From NCBI GenBank assembly GCA_022510885.1, contig JAFLSP010000110.1:1-5985 (forward strand): a DNA stretch of 5,985 nucleotides. Direction: 5' to 3'. The DNA is from Treponema sp. (GTDB lineage: Bacteria > Spirochaetota > Spirochaetia > Treponematales > Treponemataceae). Each line of letters begins with the position of its first letter. Position 1 is the first letter of the stretch. The notes under the pieces are model-generated. The model did no database searches and was not told the origin of the DNA. It worked only from the letters and a program-made list of their open reading frames with translations. The translations under genes were made by a program, and so were the position numbers. Positions 1 to 5,928 of the stretch are shown here, in pieces.

Positions 1-1
1 C

Positions 2-61
2 GTGCGCATGGAAAGGGATTTGAGCGGGCAACTGCGCAATGTGATTGGCAGGAAGGAATAG
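2..61 (+). CDS. C-terminal fragment of an unidentified protein (partial, cut by the left edge)
   Basis: An open frame runs from the window edge to a TAG stop at 59-61 and encodes the tail VRMERDLSGQLRNVIGRKE. This charged, probably helical sequence looks like an ordinary protein C-terminus. Of the other two plus frames, one stops at once near position 21 and the other stays open antisense into the small gene on the opposite strand. Only 19 residues are visible, so the family cannot be recognised. The gene converges on the minus-strand efflux operon, with 61 bp between the two stop codons. It could be a chance open frame; the support is the sensible composition and the position of the stop just before the intergenic gap. 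Confidence 0.45.
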   Translation: MRMERDLSGQLRNVIGRKE

Positions 62-122
62 TGTGTCTGCGTGAGGTCACATCTTTTCGCGATGGGAAAC
101 CGTTTTCCTGTGCGAGGCGCAT

Positions 123-407
123 TCAATCTTCCGCGCGCACCAGGAAAAGGGTGATGCCCTCGCCGACGAAGCGTTCTTTGACTGCGGCGACGACGCTTTT
201 GACGATGGGAACATCCGTGTCCGCGACGTAGGCGAACAGGACGAAGTTGGTCTCCGGCCAGGTGGTGCTGCCCAGCTTGCGGTCATCGCCGCCGCGTCCG
301 TGCGCGAGCGGGAGCACCGTGTAGCGGATGCCGGGAACGCAGGCCTCCAGTGCCTCGGTGATGTCGTCCTGCACGGACTGGTTTGCGATGATTTCTGCGC
401 GGTACAT
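123..407 (-). CDS. small PII/CutA-like protein, fourth gene of the RND efflux operon
   Basis: This is a 94-residue cytosolic protein with no signal peptide or membrane segment. The start at 407 is well fixed: its ATG overlaps the pump's stop codon by one base (TGATG), and a consensus AGGAGG lies 7 nt upstream. An upstream in-frame extension to 653 would run antisense-like through the pump gene and is not credible. The residue pattern fits the beta-alpha-beta-beta-alpha-beta ferredoxin-like fold of PII-superfamily proteins: strand 2-9 (YRAEIIAN), helix 13-24, strand 27-34, a long polar loop 35-54 containing HGRGGDD and TTWPETN, strand 55-62 (FVLFAYVA), helix 66-80 and strand 84-91 (GITLFLVR). 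The loop sits where the ligand-sensing T-loop of PII lies. The canonical GlnB signatures are absent, so it is not an ordinary nitrogen regulator. PII-like small proteins (for example DUF3240) are known beside RND pumps in other bacteria; membership here is inferred from pattern and context, and the ligand is unknown. Confidence 0.85.
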   Translation of the reverse strand: MYRAEIIANQSVQDDITEALEACVPGIRYTVLPLAHGRGGDDRKLGSTTWPETNFVLFAYVADTDVPIVKSVVAAVKERFVGEGITLFLVRAED

Positions 408-3400
408 CAGTCGGCCTCCTTGCCCGCAGGCACGGGCAGCACGCGGCTTTCTTTCGGCTTCTGCTTCATCACGAGCGAGTAGAGCACGGGGATGAAGAAC
501 AGCGTGATGAAGGTGGACGAGGTAAGCCCGCCCACGACCGCAACGCCAATCGGCTGCACCATGCCCGCGCTGCCGCTCGACGCGAAGCACATGGGGAGCA
601 TTCCCAGAATCGTGGTGAGCGTGGTCATCAGGACGGGGCGCAGGCGGCTGCACCCTGCCTCAAGGCAGGCGGCCTTCAGCTCGCGCCCGCGGTCAACGAG
701 CAGGCTCGTGTAGTCCACGAGGATGATGCCGTTGTTCACGACGATGCCCACGAGCATAATCAGCCCGATTGCGCTGACGGTGCTCATCGCCTGGTCGGTC
801 ACTTTGTAAATCAGCACCACGCCGATGATGAGAAACGGAATGGTGCAGAGGTTGATGACCGGCGCCTTGAAGCTCTCGTAGGTGCCCGCCATCACGCCAA
901 AGACGAGCAGGATTGCCATGAAGATGATGCGCCCGTACACGAGCCACTGCTCCTGCGTGTCCTTCCAGGAGCCTTCGTAGGCGACGGTCACGCCCTCGGG
1001 CATGATGAAGCCGGCGGCGGCGCGCTCGCGCAGGTCGTCGATGACGAGCCGCACGTCCTTGTTGGACAGCACGTCCGCGCTGACCTTGACGATGCGCATC
1101 TGGTTGTCGCGGCGTATGGTGACCGGCCCCAGGCCTTTCTGCACGGTCGCGAAATTCGCCACGCTCACCAGTCCGTTCGCGCCGCGCACGAAAATCTGCT
1201 CCAGGTCGGCGACTTTCTGGCGGTCGGAGGGCTGGTACATCACCTTCACGTTGTATTCCTTTCCGTCCTTGCGGTAGGTGGTCGCCGTCACGCCGTCAAT
1301 CGCGTAGTTGATTTCGCGCGCCACGGTCGTCACGTCCACGCCGAATGCGTAGGCGCGCTGCCGGTCGATGTCAATCACCACGGACGGCAGCCCCTCCTCC
1401 GTGTCAATGGTCGCCTCGCCGATGTCCTCGATGCCGTCCATGACCTCCTCCAGCTGCGCGGCGACTTGCAGGGCATGGTCAAGGCTGTCGCTGCGCACCT
1501 TGAGCACGATGTCGCTTCCCGCCATCTGCCGCGCCATGCCCTGCCGGAAGCTCAGCCGCACGTCGGCGGGGAAGTCGGCAAAGTGCGCGCGCAGTTTGTT
1601 CTGTATGGTCACGTCGTCGTCAATCTGCTCCGCGCTGTCGGGCAGCTGAATCTGAATGGAGCCGGTGTAGGACGAGGTGTTGCTTCCCGCCGTGGAGATG
1701 AGCGTCTTGTAGCCCTGCACCTCGCTCCTGATGATGTCCTCAAGCTGGCTGAGCACCGCCTTCGTCTCCGCAAGCCGCGTGCCGATGGGGAGGCGCACGT
1801 TCACCGTCACGCTGTCGTCGTGTCCGCCGGTCATCATCTGCGTGCGGATGGTCGGCACGAAGGCAAGCGCGACGGCAAGCGCGCACACGCAGATGAGCGT
1901 GGTCGCCTTGCGGTGGCCGAGCGCGCAGACGAGCGCGCGCCGGTAGAGCCGGGTGATGATGTTCATCGGCACGTCGAACGCGGCGTAGAGCCTGATGAGG
2001 AAGCGGCTTTTGAGCGGCTTTTCCTTGCGGTTGGTGAGCGGCAGGAAATGCCCCGCGAGCACCGGCACGAGGAAAATCGCCACGAACAGCGACGAGACGA
2101 GCGCGATGACCACCGTAAAAATGATGCCCTTGAACATCTGCCCCATGCGCCCCAGGTCTTTCATAAAAAAGAGGAAGGGCACGAACACGCAGATGGTCGT
2201 CATGTTGCCGCTTAAAACGGACATGACCATCTCGCTGGAGCCGAGCACGGCGGCGACTTTCGGCTTCGCGCCGCGCGTGCGGTACACGTAGATGTTCTCA
2301 ATCATGACGATTGAGGCGTCCACAATCATGCCCACGCCCAGAATCAGCCCCGTCATCGTAATCATGTTGAGCGTGATGCCCGCGAAATTCATGCACAGCA
2401 GCGTGATTATAATAGAAAGCGGGATGCTGATGGCGATGATAATCGTGCTTTTCATGCTCTTGAGGAAGACGAACAGCACGAGCACCGCGAGCAGCAGCCC
2501 CTGCCACGCGCTGTCGAGCAGGGTGCTCAGCGTGTCGCGGATGGAGTCGGTGTCGTCGCGGATAATCTGCAAGGTCACGTCGGAGGGGAGGATTGCCGCA
2601 AGGTCGTCCAGCTTTTCGTAGACGGCGTTCGCCACCGTGATGCTGTTTGAGCCGGACTGCTTGGTGACGCTCACGTAGATGCCCGGCTCGCCGTTAATCG
2701 AGACGATGCTGGTCGCGTCCGAGTAGCCCATGAACGCCCGCCCCAGGTCGGACAGCTTCACGTCGTAGCCGTTCACGGTCGCGATGACCGTCTCGTTGAT
2801 GTCCTCGATGCTCGCGAACTCGCCCGTGGTGCGGATGGTGTAGTCCCGGCGGCCCTCGTTGATTTTCCCGCCGCCCAGCTCAAGGTTCTGCCGGCTCAGC
2901 GCGGAGGTGACGGAGGTAATCGTCAGCCCGTAGGCGGCAAGGCGGTTCTCGCTCAGCTCCACGCGCACGATTTTGGTGCGCCCGCCGCTCACGCTCGCCT
3001 CCGCCACGCCCTCGGCCTGCTCAAGGATGTCCACGATGGTGTCCTCGGCAAGCTGCTTGAGGTCGTCGTTGGAGCGGTTGCCGCGCACGGCGATGCGCAG
3101 AATCGGCATGGCGTCCGCGTCCATCTTGAAAATCGACGGCGTTACGTCGTCGGGCAGGCTGCGCGTCACGCGGTCGAGCTTGTCGCGCACGTCGTTCACC
3201 GCCTGGTCAAGGTCCGTGCCGTAGTTGAACTCAAGGTTGATGCGCGCGCGCCCCTCGCTCGACGTGCTGGTCATCGTCTTGAGGTTGCTCAGGCTGACCA
3301 GCGCGCCCTCAAGCACCTTCGTAATCGACTTCTCCACGGTCTCCGGGCCTGCGTTCGTGTAGTTCGCGCTCACGCTCAGGACGGGGTAGTCGATGTCCGG

Positions 3401-3511
3401 CCAGAGGCTCAGCGCCACGTTCTGCAAGGTGAAGATGCCCATGATGCCGAGCAGCACGAACACCATGAGCGTCAGGACGGGATGCTCAAGGGTCTGCTTG
3501 GTCACGCTCAT
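407..3511 (-). CDS. RND-family efflux transporter, HAE1 type (inner-membrane proton-driven pump)
   Basis: This is a 1034-residue protein of normal length for the AcrB/MexB-like hydrophobe-amphiphile efflux family. It shows the duplicated RND layout. TM1 is at about 11-30 and is followed by the WPDIDYP segment (37-43) and the first periplasmic porter region. TM2-TM6 span about 334-485. TM7 is at about 533-552 and is followed by the second periplasmic region. TM8-TM12 span about 857-1012. The TM4 motif is GMIVDASIVMIEN (394-406), so the first of the two AcrB relay aspartates (D407/D408) is kept as D398 and the second is alanine (A399). In TM10 the motif GIVVNNGIILVDY (922-934) has asparagine at the AcrB K940 site, as is common in HAE1 pumps outside the Proteobacteria. 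The start at 3511 overlaps the adaptor's stop by four bases (ATGA) and has GGAGG 6 nt upstream. The protein should act with the adaptor and channel encoded just upstream to expel drugs, bile salts, lipids or similar amphiphiles. The actual substrate cannot be read from the sequence. No metal-pump (HME) signature was noticed. Confidence 0.97.
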   Translation of the reverse strand: MSVTKQTLEHPVLTLMVFVLLGIMGIFTLQNVALSLWPDIDYPVLSVSANYTNAGPETVEKSITKVLEGALVSLSNLKTMTSTSSEGRARINLEFNYGTDLDQAVNDVRDKLDRVTRSLPDDVTPSIFKMDADAMPILRIAVRGNRSNDDLKQLAEDTIVDILEQAEGVAEASVSGGRTKIVRVELSENRLAAYGLTITSVTSALSRQNLELGGGKINEGRRDYTIRTTGEFASIEDINETVIATVNGYDVKLSDLGRAFMGYSDATSIVSINGEPGIYVSVTKQSGSNSITVANAVYEKLDDLAAILPSDVTLQIIRDDTDSIRDTLSTLLDSAWQGLLLAVLVLFVFLKSMKSTIIIAISIPLSIIITLLCMNFAGITLNMITMTGLILGVGMIVDASIVMIENIYVYRTRGAKPKVAAVLGSSEMVMSVLSGNMTTICVFVPFLFFMKDLGRMGQMFKGIIFTVVIALVSSLFVAIFLVPVLAGHFLPLTNRKEKPLKSRFLIRLYAAFDVPMNIITRLYRRALVCALGHRKATTLICVCALAVALAFVPTIRTQMMTGGHDDSVTVNVRLPIGTRLAETKAVLSQLEDIIRSEVQGYKTLISTAGSNTSSYTGSIQIQLPDSAEQIDDDVTIQNKLRAHFADFPADVRLSFRQGMARQMAGSDIVLKVRSDSLDHALQVAAQLEEVMDGIEDIGEATIDTEEGLPSVVIDIDRQRAYAFGVDVTTVAREINYAIDGVTATTYRKDGKEYNVKVMYQPSDRQKVADLEQIFVRGANGLVSVANFATVQKGLGPVTIRRDNQMRIVKVSADVLSNKDVRLVIDDLRERAAAGFIMPEGVTVAYEGSWKDTQEQWLVYGRIIFMAILLVFGVMAGTYESFKAPVINLCTIPFLIIGVVLIYKVTDQAMSTVSAIGLIMLVGIVVNNGIILVDYTSLLVDRGRELKAACLEAGCSRLRPVLMTTLTTILGMLPMCFASSGSAGMVQPIGVAVVGGLTSSTFITLFFIPVLYSLVMKQKPKESRVLPVPAGKEAD
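415..421 (-). promoter_or_regulatory. ribosome binding site of the PII-like gene
   Basis: The minus strand reads AAGGAGG here, a full anti-16S match, 7 nt before the ATG at 407. It lies inside the last codons of the RND pump gene. It decides the start of the 94-residue protein and indicates that translation can initiate strongly, or re-initiate, right at the pump's stop codon. Confidence 0.85.
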
Positions 3512-4452
3512 TGCGCGCCTCCGCTCTTTTCGCCGCCCCCCTGCGTGATGTCGCGCACTTTCGCGCCGTCGGAAAGCGCGGTCTGCCCCTCCACGACGAC
3601 GGTCTCGCCCTCCGCAAGCCCGTCAAGAATCTGCGCGACGGCATCGACGGTCTTTCCGAGCCTTACCTCGCGCCGCTGCACGGTGCCGTCCGCCTGCACC
3701 ACGTAGGCGTAGTAGCGGTCGTCCTTGGTCACGAGCGAGTCCAGCGGCATGACGACGGTGCCGGAGTAGTCCACCGTGTACAGGATGACCTTGGCGAACA
3801 TGCCCGCGTTGATGCGCGCGTCGTTGCGGTCAAAGGTCAGGATGATTTCTTTCGTGCGGCTCAGCGCATCGACCACGGGCGAGACGCGGCTCACCCGCGC
3901 GGTGAAGGTCACGTCGGGGTAGGATTCCAGCATGACGTTCGCGCGCAGTCCCGTCCTGAGCAGCGACACGAAGCGCTCGGGGATGTTCGCCGTCACCTGC
4001 AAGTTGCGGATGTCGCCAATCGTCGTGATGACCGAATTCGTGGAGACCTTCGTTCCCACCTTGAGCGGCGTGGTGACGATGGTGCCGCCAATCGGCGCGT
4101 ACACCGGGTTATGCACGTAGCGCGCGCCCGGCTCGTTCGGGTCAACATAGGCGATGATTTGTCCTGCCGTCACGGGCGAGCCGAGCTGCACCTCCACCGA
4201 GGCGACGCGCCCCGCCATGTCGGGGAAGACCTCCACCGCGCTCTGCGGCTCCACCTCGCCGTTGGTGGCCACGTAGTCGTGCAGCGTCGTCGTTTCGAGC
4301 GTCGCCGTCCTCACGCTGAACGTCGTGCCGCCGCGCCTGCCCGCTCCCCCCGCGCCGTCCTTTTTGGCGACGCGCATGGCGACAAGCACAAGGACGGCGC
4401 TCAGTGCCGCCGTCAGTATCATCACGATATATGATTTGCGCATCTTTGCCAT
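3508..4452 (-). CDS. RND efflux periplasmic adaptor (membrane fusion protein), hairpin-less BesA-like
   Basis: This 314-residue adaptor links the inner-membrane pump to the outer-membrane channel. It has a short basic N-terminus and a hydrophobic anchor at about 8-27 with no lipobox cysteine, so it is probably held by an uncleaved helix. A Gly/Lys/Arg-rich linker follows (30-42). The two lipoyl half-motifs are at about 71-104 (with GRVASVEVQLGSPVTAGQ) and 117-147 (with APIGGTIV and VGTKVS). A beta-barrel domain covers about 150-225 and a membrane-proximal domain about 225-303, ending in a polar Gly-rich tail. The halves of the lipoyl domain are separated by only about 12 residues, where most adaptors carry a coiled-coil hairpin of many tens of residues. 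The protein is accordingly shorter than AcrA-type adaptors (about 370-400). Borrelia BesA is a known adaptor lacking this hairpin. The start at 4452 is preferred over the internal Met4 because AGGAG lies 6 nt upstream. Confidence 0.94.
   Translation of the reverse strand: MAKMRKSYIVMILTAALSAVLVLVAMRVAKKDGAGGAGRRGGTTFSVRTATLETTTLHDYVATNGEVEPQSAVEVFPDMAGRVASVEVQLGSPVTAGQIIAYVDPNEPGARYVHNPVYAPIGGTIVTTPLKVGTKVSTNSVITTIGDIRNLQVTANIPERFVSLLRTGLRANVMLESYPDVTFTARVSRVSPVVDALSRTKEIILTFDRNDARINAGMFAKVILYTVDYSGTVVMPLDSLVTKDDRYYAYVVQADGTVQRREVRLGKTVDAVAQILDGLAEGETVVVEGQTALSDGAKVRDITQGGGEKSGGAQ
3518..3523 (-). promoter_or_regulatory. ribosome binding site of the RND pump gene
   Basis: The minus strand reads CGGAGG, 6 nt before the ATG at 3511 and inside the 3' end of the adaptor gene. 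With the ATGA stop-start overlap, it supports the pump's start and translational coupling to the adaptor. Confidence 0.8.
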
Positions 4453-4458
4453 GCTCCG

Positions 4459-4464
4459 CTCCTA
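4459..4464 (-). promoter_or_regulatory. ribosome binding site of the adaptor gene, overlapping the channel gene's stop codon
   Basis: The minus strand reads TAGGAG. The TAG is the stop codon of the channel gene (4462-4464), and AGGAG sits 6 nt before the adaptor's ATG at 4452. Sharing bases between stop and Shine-Dalgarno suggests coupled translation and fixes the adaptor's start. Confidence 0.8.
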
Positions 4465-5757
4465 TCTGCCTGAAATCGTCCCGAACGGAACGCCAATCGT
4501 ATTTTCCAGTTCCAGCACCGCGTTGATGAGCGTGCGCTGTGCGTTGCGCAGGCTTACCTGCGCCGAAAGCAGGCTGTCGCTCGCGTTCTGGAGGCTGAGC
4601 AGGTCCCGCGTGCCGCGGTTGTAGGCCTGCAAGGTCATGTCGTAGGTGCGCTGCGCAAGCTCCACGTTCGCCTGAAACGACTTGAGCGAGGACTGCGCCT
4701 GGGCGATTTTGCGCAGGCAGCCCTGCGTGGTGACGGCAAGCGAGCGGCGCGCCTCGTCGAGCTGCAGCTCCAGGTCGGCAATCGTATCCTCCGCGCTGCT
4801 CACGCCGTCCGCGCGCTGCGACCAGGGCAGCAGCCCGTCAAGCGGAATGGTCGCCGTGAGCGAGAACGTGCCGCTGTCCGAAAGGTCGCGCTCTTTGCCC
4901 GCCGGACGCGAGTACAGCCCGTGCGACCACCGCGCGGTGAGCGCGGGCGCGTAGGCGGTGAAGCGCGCCGCGAGCAGGTCGTTCTTTGCCTTCTCAAGTC
5001 GCTTCTCAAGCTCGGCGACCGTCGGCGACGTGATGTCCACGCCGTCCAGCGTGACGCGCTCGGCAATCCGCACGTCGTCAAGCGAGCCGAGCAGCTCGAT
5101 TTGCGGGTTGCCGTCCATGCCGAGCAGCCGTGCGAACGAATCAAGGTCATTCTCAAACGTGACGTGCGCGCTCTCCACCGTGGGCAGGAGGCTCTTGTAG
5201 CGCACCTCCGCCGTCAGCACGTCCAGCTCGCTCATGCGCCCCTGGTTGTAGCGGGCGAGGTTCTGCTCGTACTGCTCCTGCGCCGTCTGTAGGTTGCGCT
5301 CCTGCAAGGTGATGTTCTCTTTTTCGTAGAGCAGGCCGTAGAAGGCCTCGCGCACGCTCCGCTCCACCGTGCGGCAGGCCTGCTCGTAGGAGATTTCGCC
5401 CTGCTCGTAGGAGATGCGCGCGGATTTCATCGACGTGTAGAGGTTGGGCGAAAAGGAAAGGCTGATTGCGCCGCTGACTTCCGCCGTAAAGTCCGACGGA
5501 CTGCCGCTGCCGCCGATGCCGTCGGGGGCGGAAAGCCCGCCCGTCACGCTTGCCGACGGACTGACGCTGTTCCAGGAATGGTCTTTTGCGCGGGCGGCCG
5601 CGCCGAGCGTGATTTCGCTGCGCCGGAGCGTCACGTTGCGCTCGCGCGCCATCGCCACCGCGTCCGCAAGGGAAAGCGTCATGCGCCCGCCGCCGTCCTG
5701 CGCAAGGACGCGCGCCGCGCACAGGGCGGCAAGCGCAAGCAAAACCGATTTTCTCAT
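4462..5757 (-). CDS. TolC-family outer-membrane efflux channel
   Basis: This is a 431-residue protein, in the usual size range of the TolC/OEP family. Met1 begins a classic signal peptide: MRKS, a hydrophobic core to about residue 15, then a likely signal-peptidase I site after VLA (residue 19). A cysteine at 13 is preceded by Leu and does not form a proper lipobox. The mature part opens with MTLSLADAVAMARERNVTL, typical of the family's N-terminal helix. It shows two helix-strand-helix repeats: long amphipathic helices at about 113-215 and 244-270, beta-barrel-like strands at about 92-102 and 270-305, and a second helical half at about 318-420 that ends ENTIGVPF. An upstream in-frame ATG at 5778 adds seven residues that spoil the signal peptide, and it lies almost at the predicted transcription start, so 5757 is preferred (GGGG 5 nt upstream, a modest ribosome site). 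It is the first gene of the operon and provides the exit duct for the pump. Confidence 0.94.
   Translation of the reverse strand: MRKSVLLALAALCAARVLAQDGGGRMTLSLADAVAMARERNVTLRRSEITLGAAARAKDHSWNSVSPSASVTGGLSAPDGIGGSGSPSDFTAEVSGAISLSFSPNLYTSMKSARISYEQGEISYEQACRTVERSVREAFYGLLYEKENITLQERNLQTAQEQYEQNLARYNQGRMSELDVLTAEVRYKSLLPTVESAHVTFENDLDSFARLLGMDGNPQIELLGSLDDVRIAERVTLDGVDITSPTVAELEKRLEKAKNDLLAARFTAYAPALTARWSHGLYSRPAGKERDLSDSGTFSLTATIPLDGLLPWSQRADGVSSAEDTIADLELQLDEARRSLAVTTQGCLRKIAQAQSSLKSFQANVELAQRTYDMTLQAYNRGTRDLLSLQNASDSLLSAQVSLRNAQRTLINAVLELENTIGVPFGTISGR
5379..5415. repeat. 16-nt tandem direct repeat inside the channel gene (21-nt period)
   Basis: CCTGCTCGTAGGAGAT occurs at 5379-5394 and again at 5400-5415, exactly one 21-nt period apart. 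On the coding (minus) strand this gives ISYEQGE followed by ISYEQAC (residues 115-128), a seven-residue duplication within a predicted long helix. The repeat preserves the reading frame and the heptad phase. Confidence 0.9.
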
Positions 5758-5780
5758 CAGCACCCCATTTCCCACCATCT

Positions 5781-5817
5781 CTATATAAGTATAACGCAGA
5801 ATCGCGGCGTATGTTGC
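5781..5817 (-). promoter_or_regulatory. probable promoter of the efflux operon
   Basis: On the minus strand a good -10 box, TATACT, lies at 5788-5793. A weak -35 (GCAACA, 3 of 6 matches to TTGACA) lies at 5812-5817 with an 18-nt spacer. Transcription would begin near 5780, leaving a leader of roughly 20-25 nt before the ATG at 5757. The local sequence is far richer in A/T than the surrounding genes. The poor -35 suggests either an activator-dependent promoter or a different sigma preference. A second AT-rich -10-like element (TATAAC, 5829-5834) lies upstream on the same strand, without a recognisable -35. Confidence 0.5.
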
Positions 5818-5880
5818 GATAAAATTTTGTTATAATTTCGGCGGATTGGCGCGCGTGGGTGGCGGCGATGGCATCATGCG

Positions 5881-5916
5881 CGGGATTCTGCGGCGGGGCA
5901 ACGCCGCGGAATCCCG
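5881..5916 (-). terminator. strong stem-loop after the right-hand minus-strand gene, possible terminator
   Basis: The arms CGGGATTC and GAATCCCG pair perfectly. After one non-Watson-Crick position (5889/5908) a further six pairs (GCGGCG/CGCCGC) close on a six-base loop, giving about 15 pairs. It begins 12 nt past the TAG at 5929-5931, where a terminator for that gene would be expected. On the minus strand no T-tract follows the stem, so it is not a classic intrinsic terminator. The plus-strand side has only TTCTT after it. It could instead be a stabilising 3' structure or a dispersed palindromic repeat. Confidence 0.45.
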
Positions 5917-5928
5917 TTCTTGCCTATC

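Larger units (their letters stand above)
5758..5928. other. intergenic region upstream of the efflux operon
   Basis: These 171 bp separate the end of the right-hand minus-strand gene from the channel gene. They hold, from right to left, a strong hairpin (5881-5916), a GC-rich spacer (about 5841-5880) and an AT-rich block (about 5781-5840) with the candidate promoter. No convincing tRNA, small ORF or riboswitch is seen in it. Confidence 0.7.

Noticed and set aside
91..110. Small inverted repeat GGAAA/TTTCC (95-99 with 104-108) between the convergent genes, considered as a terminator.
   Set aside because: There are only five Watson-Crick pairs with a 4-nt loop and no T-run on either side. It is too weak to call.
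123..653. A 176-residue version of the small minus-strand protein starting at 653.
   Set aside because: The extra N-terminal part is an out-of-frame reading of the pump gene, rich in His/Arg/Ala. The start at 407 has AGGAGG and a clean fold pattern.
1466..2215. Long plus-strand open frame of 249 residues opposite the pump gene.
   Set aside because: It is rich in His/Arg/Asp/Glu with no domain pattern, and it is the antisense shadow of a clear RND coding frame in GC-rich DNA.
3511..4434. Long plus-strand open frame of 307 residues opposite the adaptor gene.
   Set aside because: It has a repetitive Arg/His/Val/Asp composition typical of a shadow frame and almost coincides with the adaptor CDS, whose domains are recognisable.
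5755..5778. Upstream ATG at 5778 as the start of the channel gene.
   Set aside because: It has no spaced Shine-Dalgarno and lies within a few bases of the predicted transcription start. It would also put MVGNGVL before an otherwise standard signal peptide.
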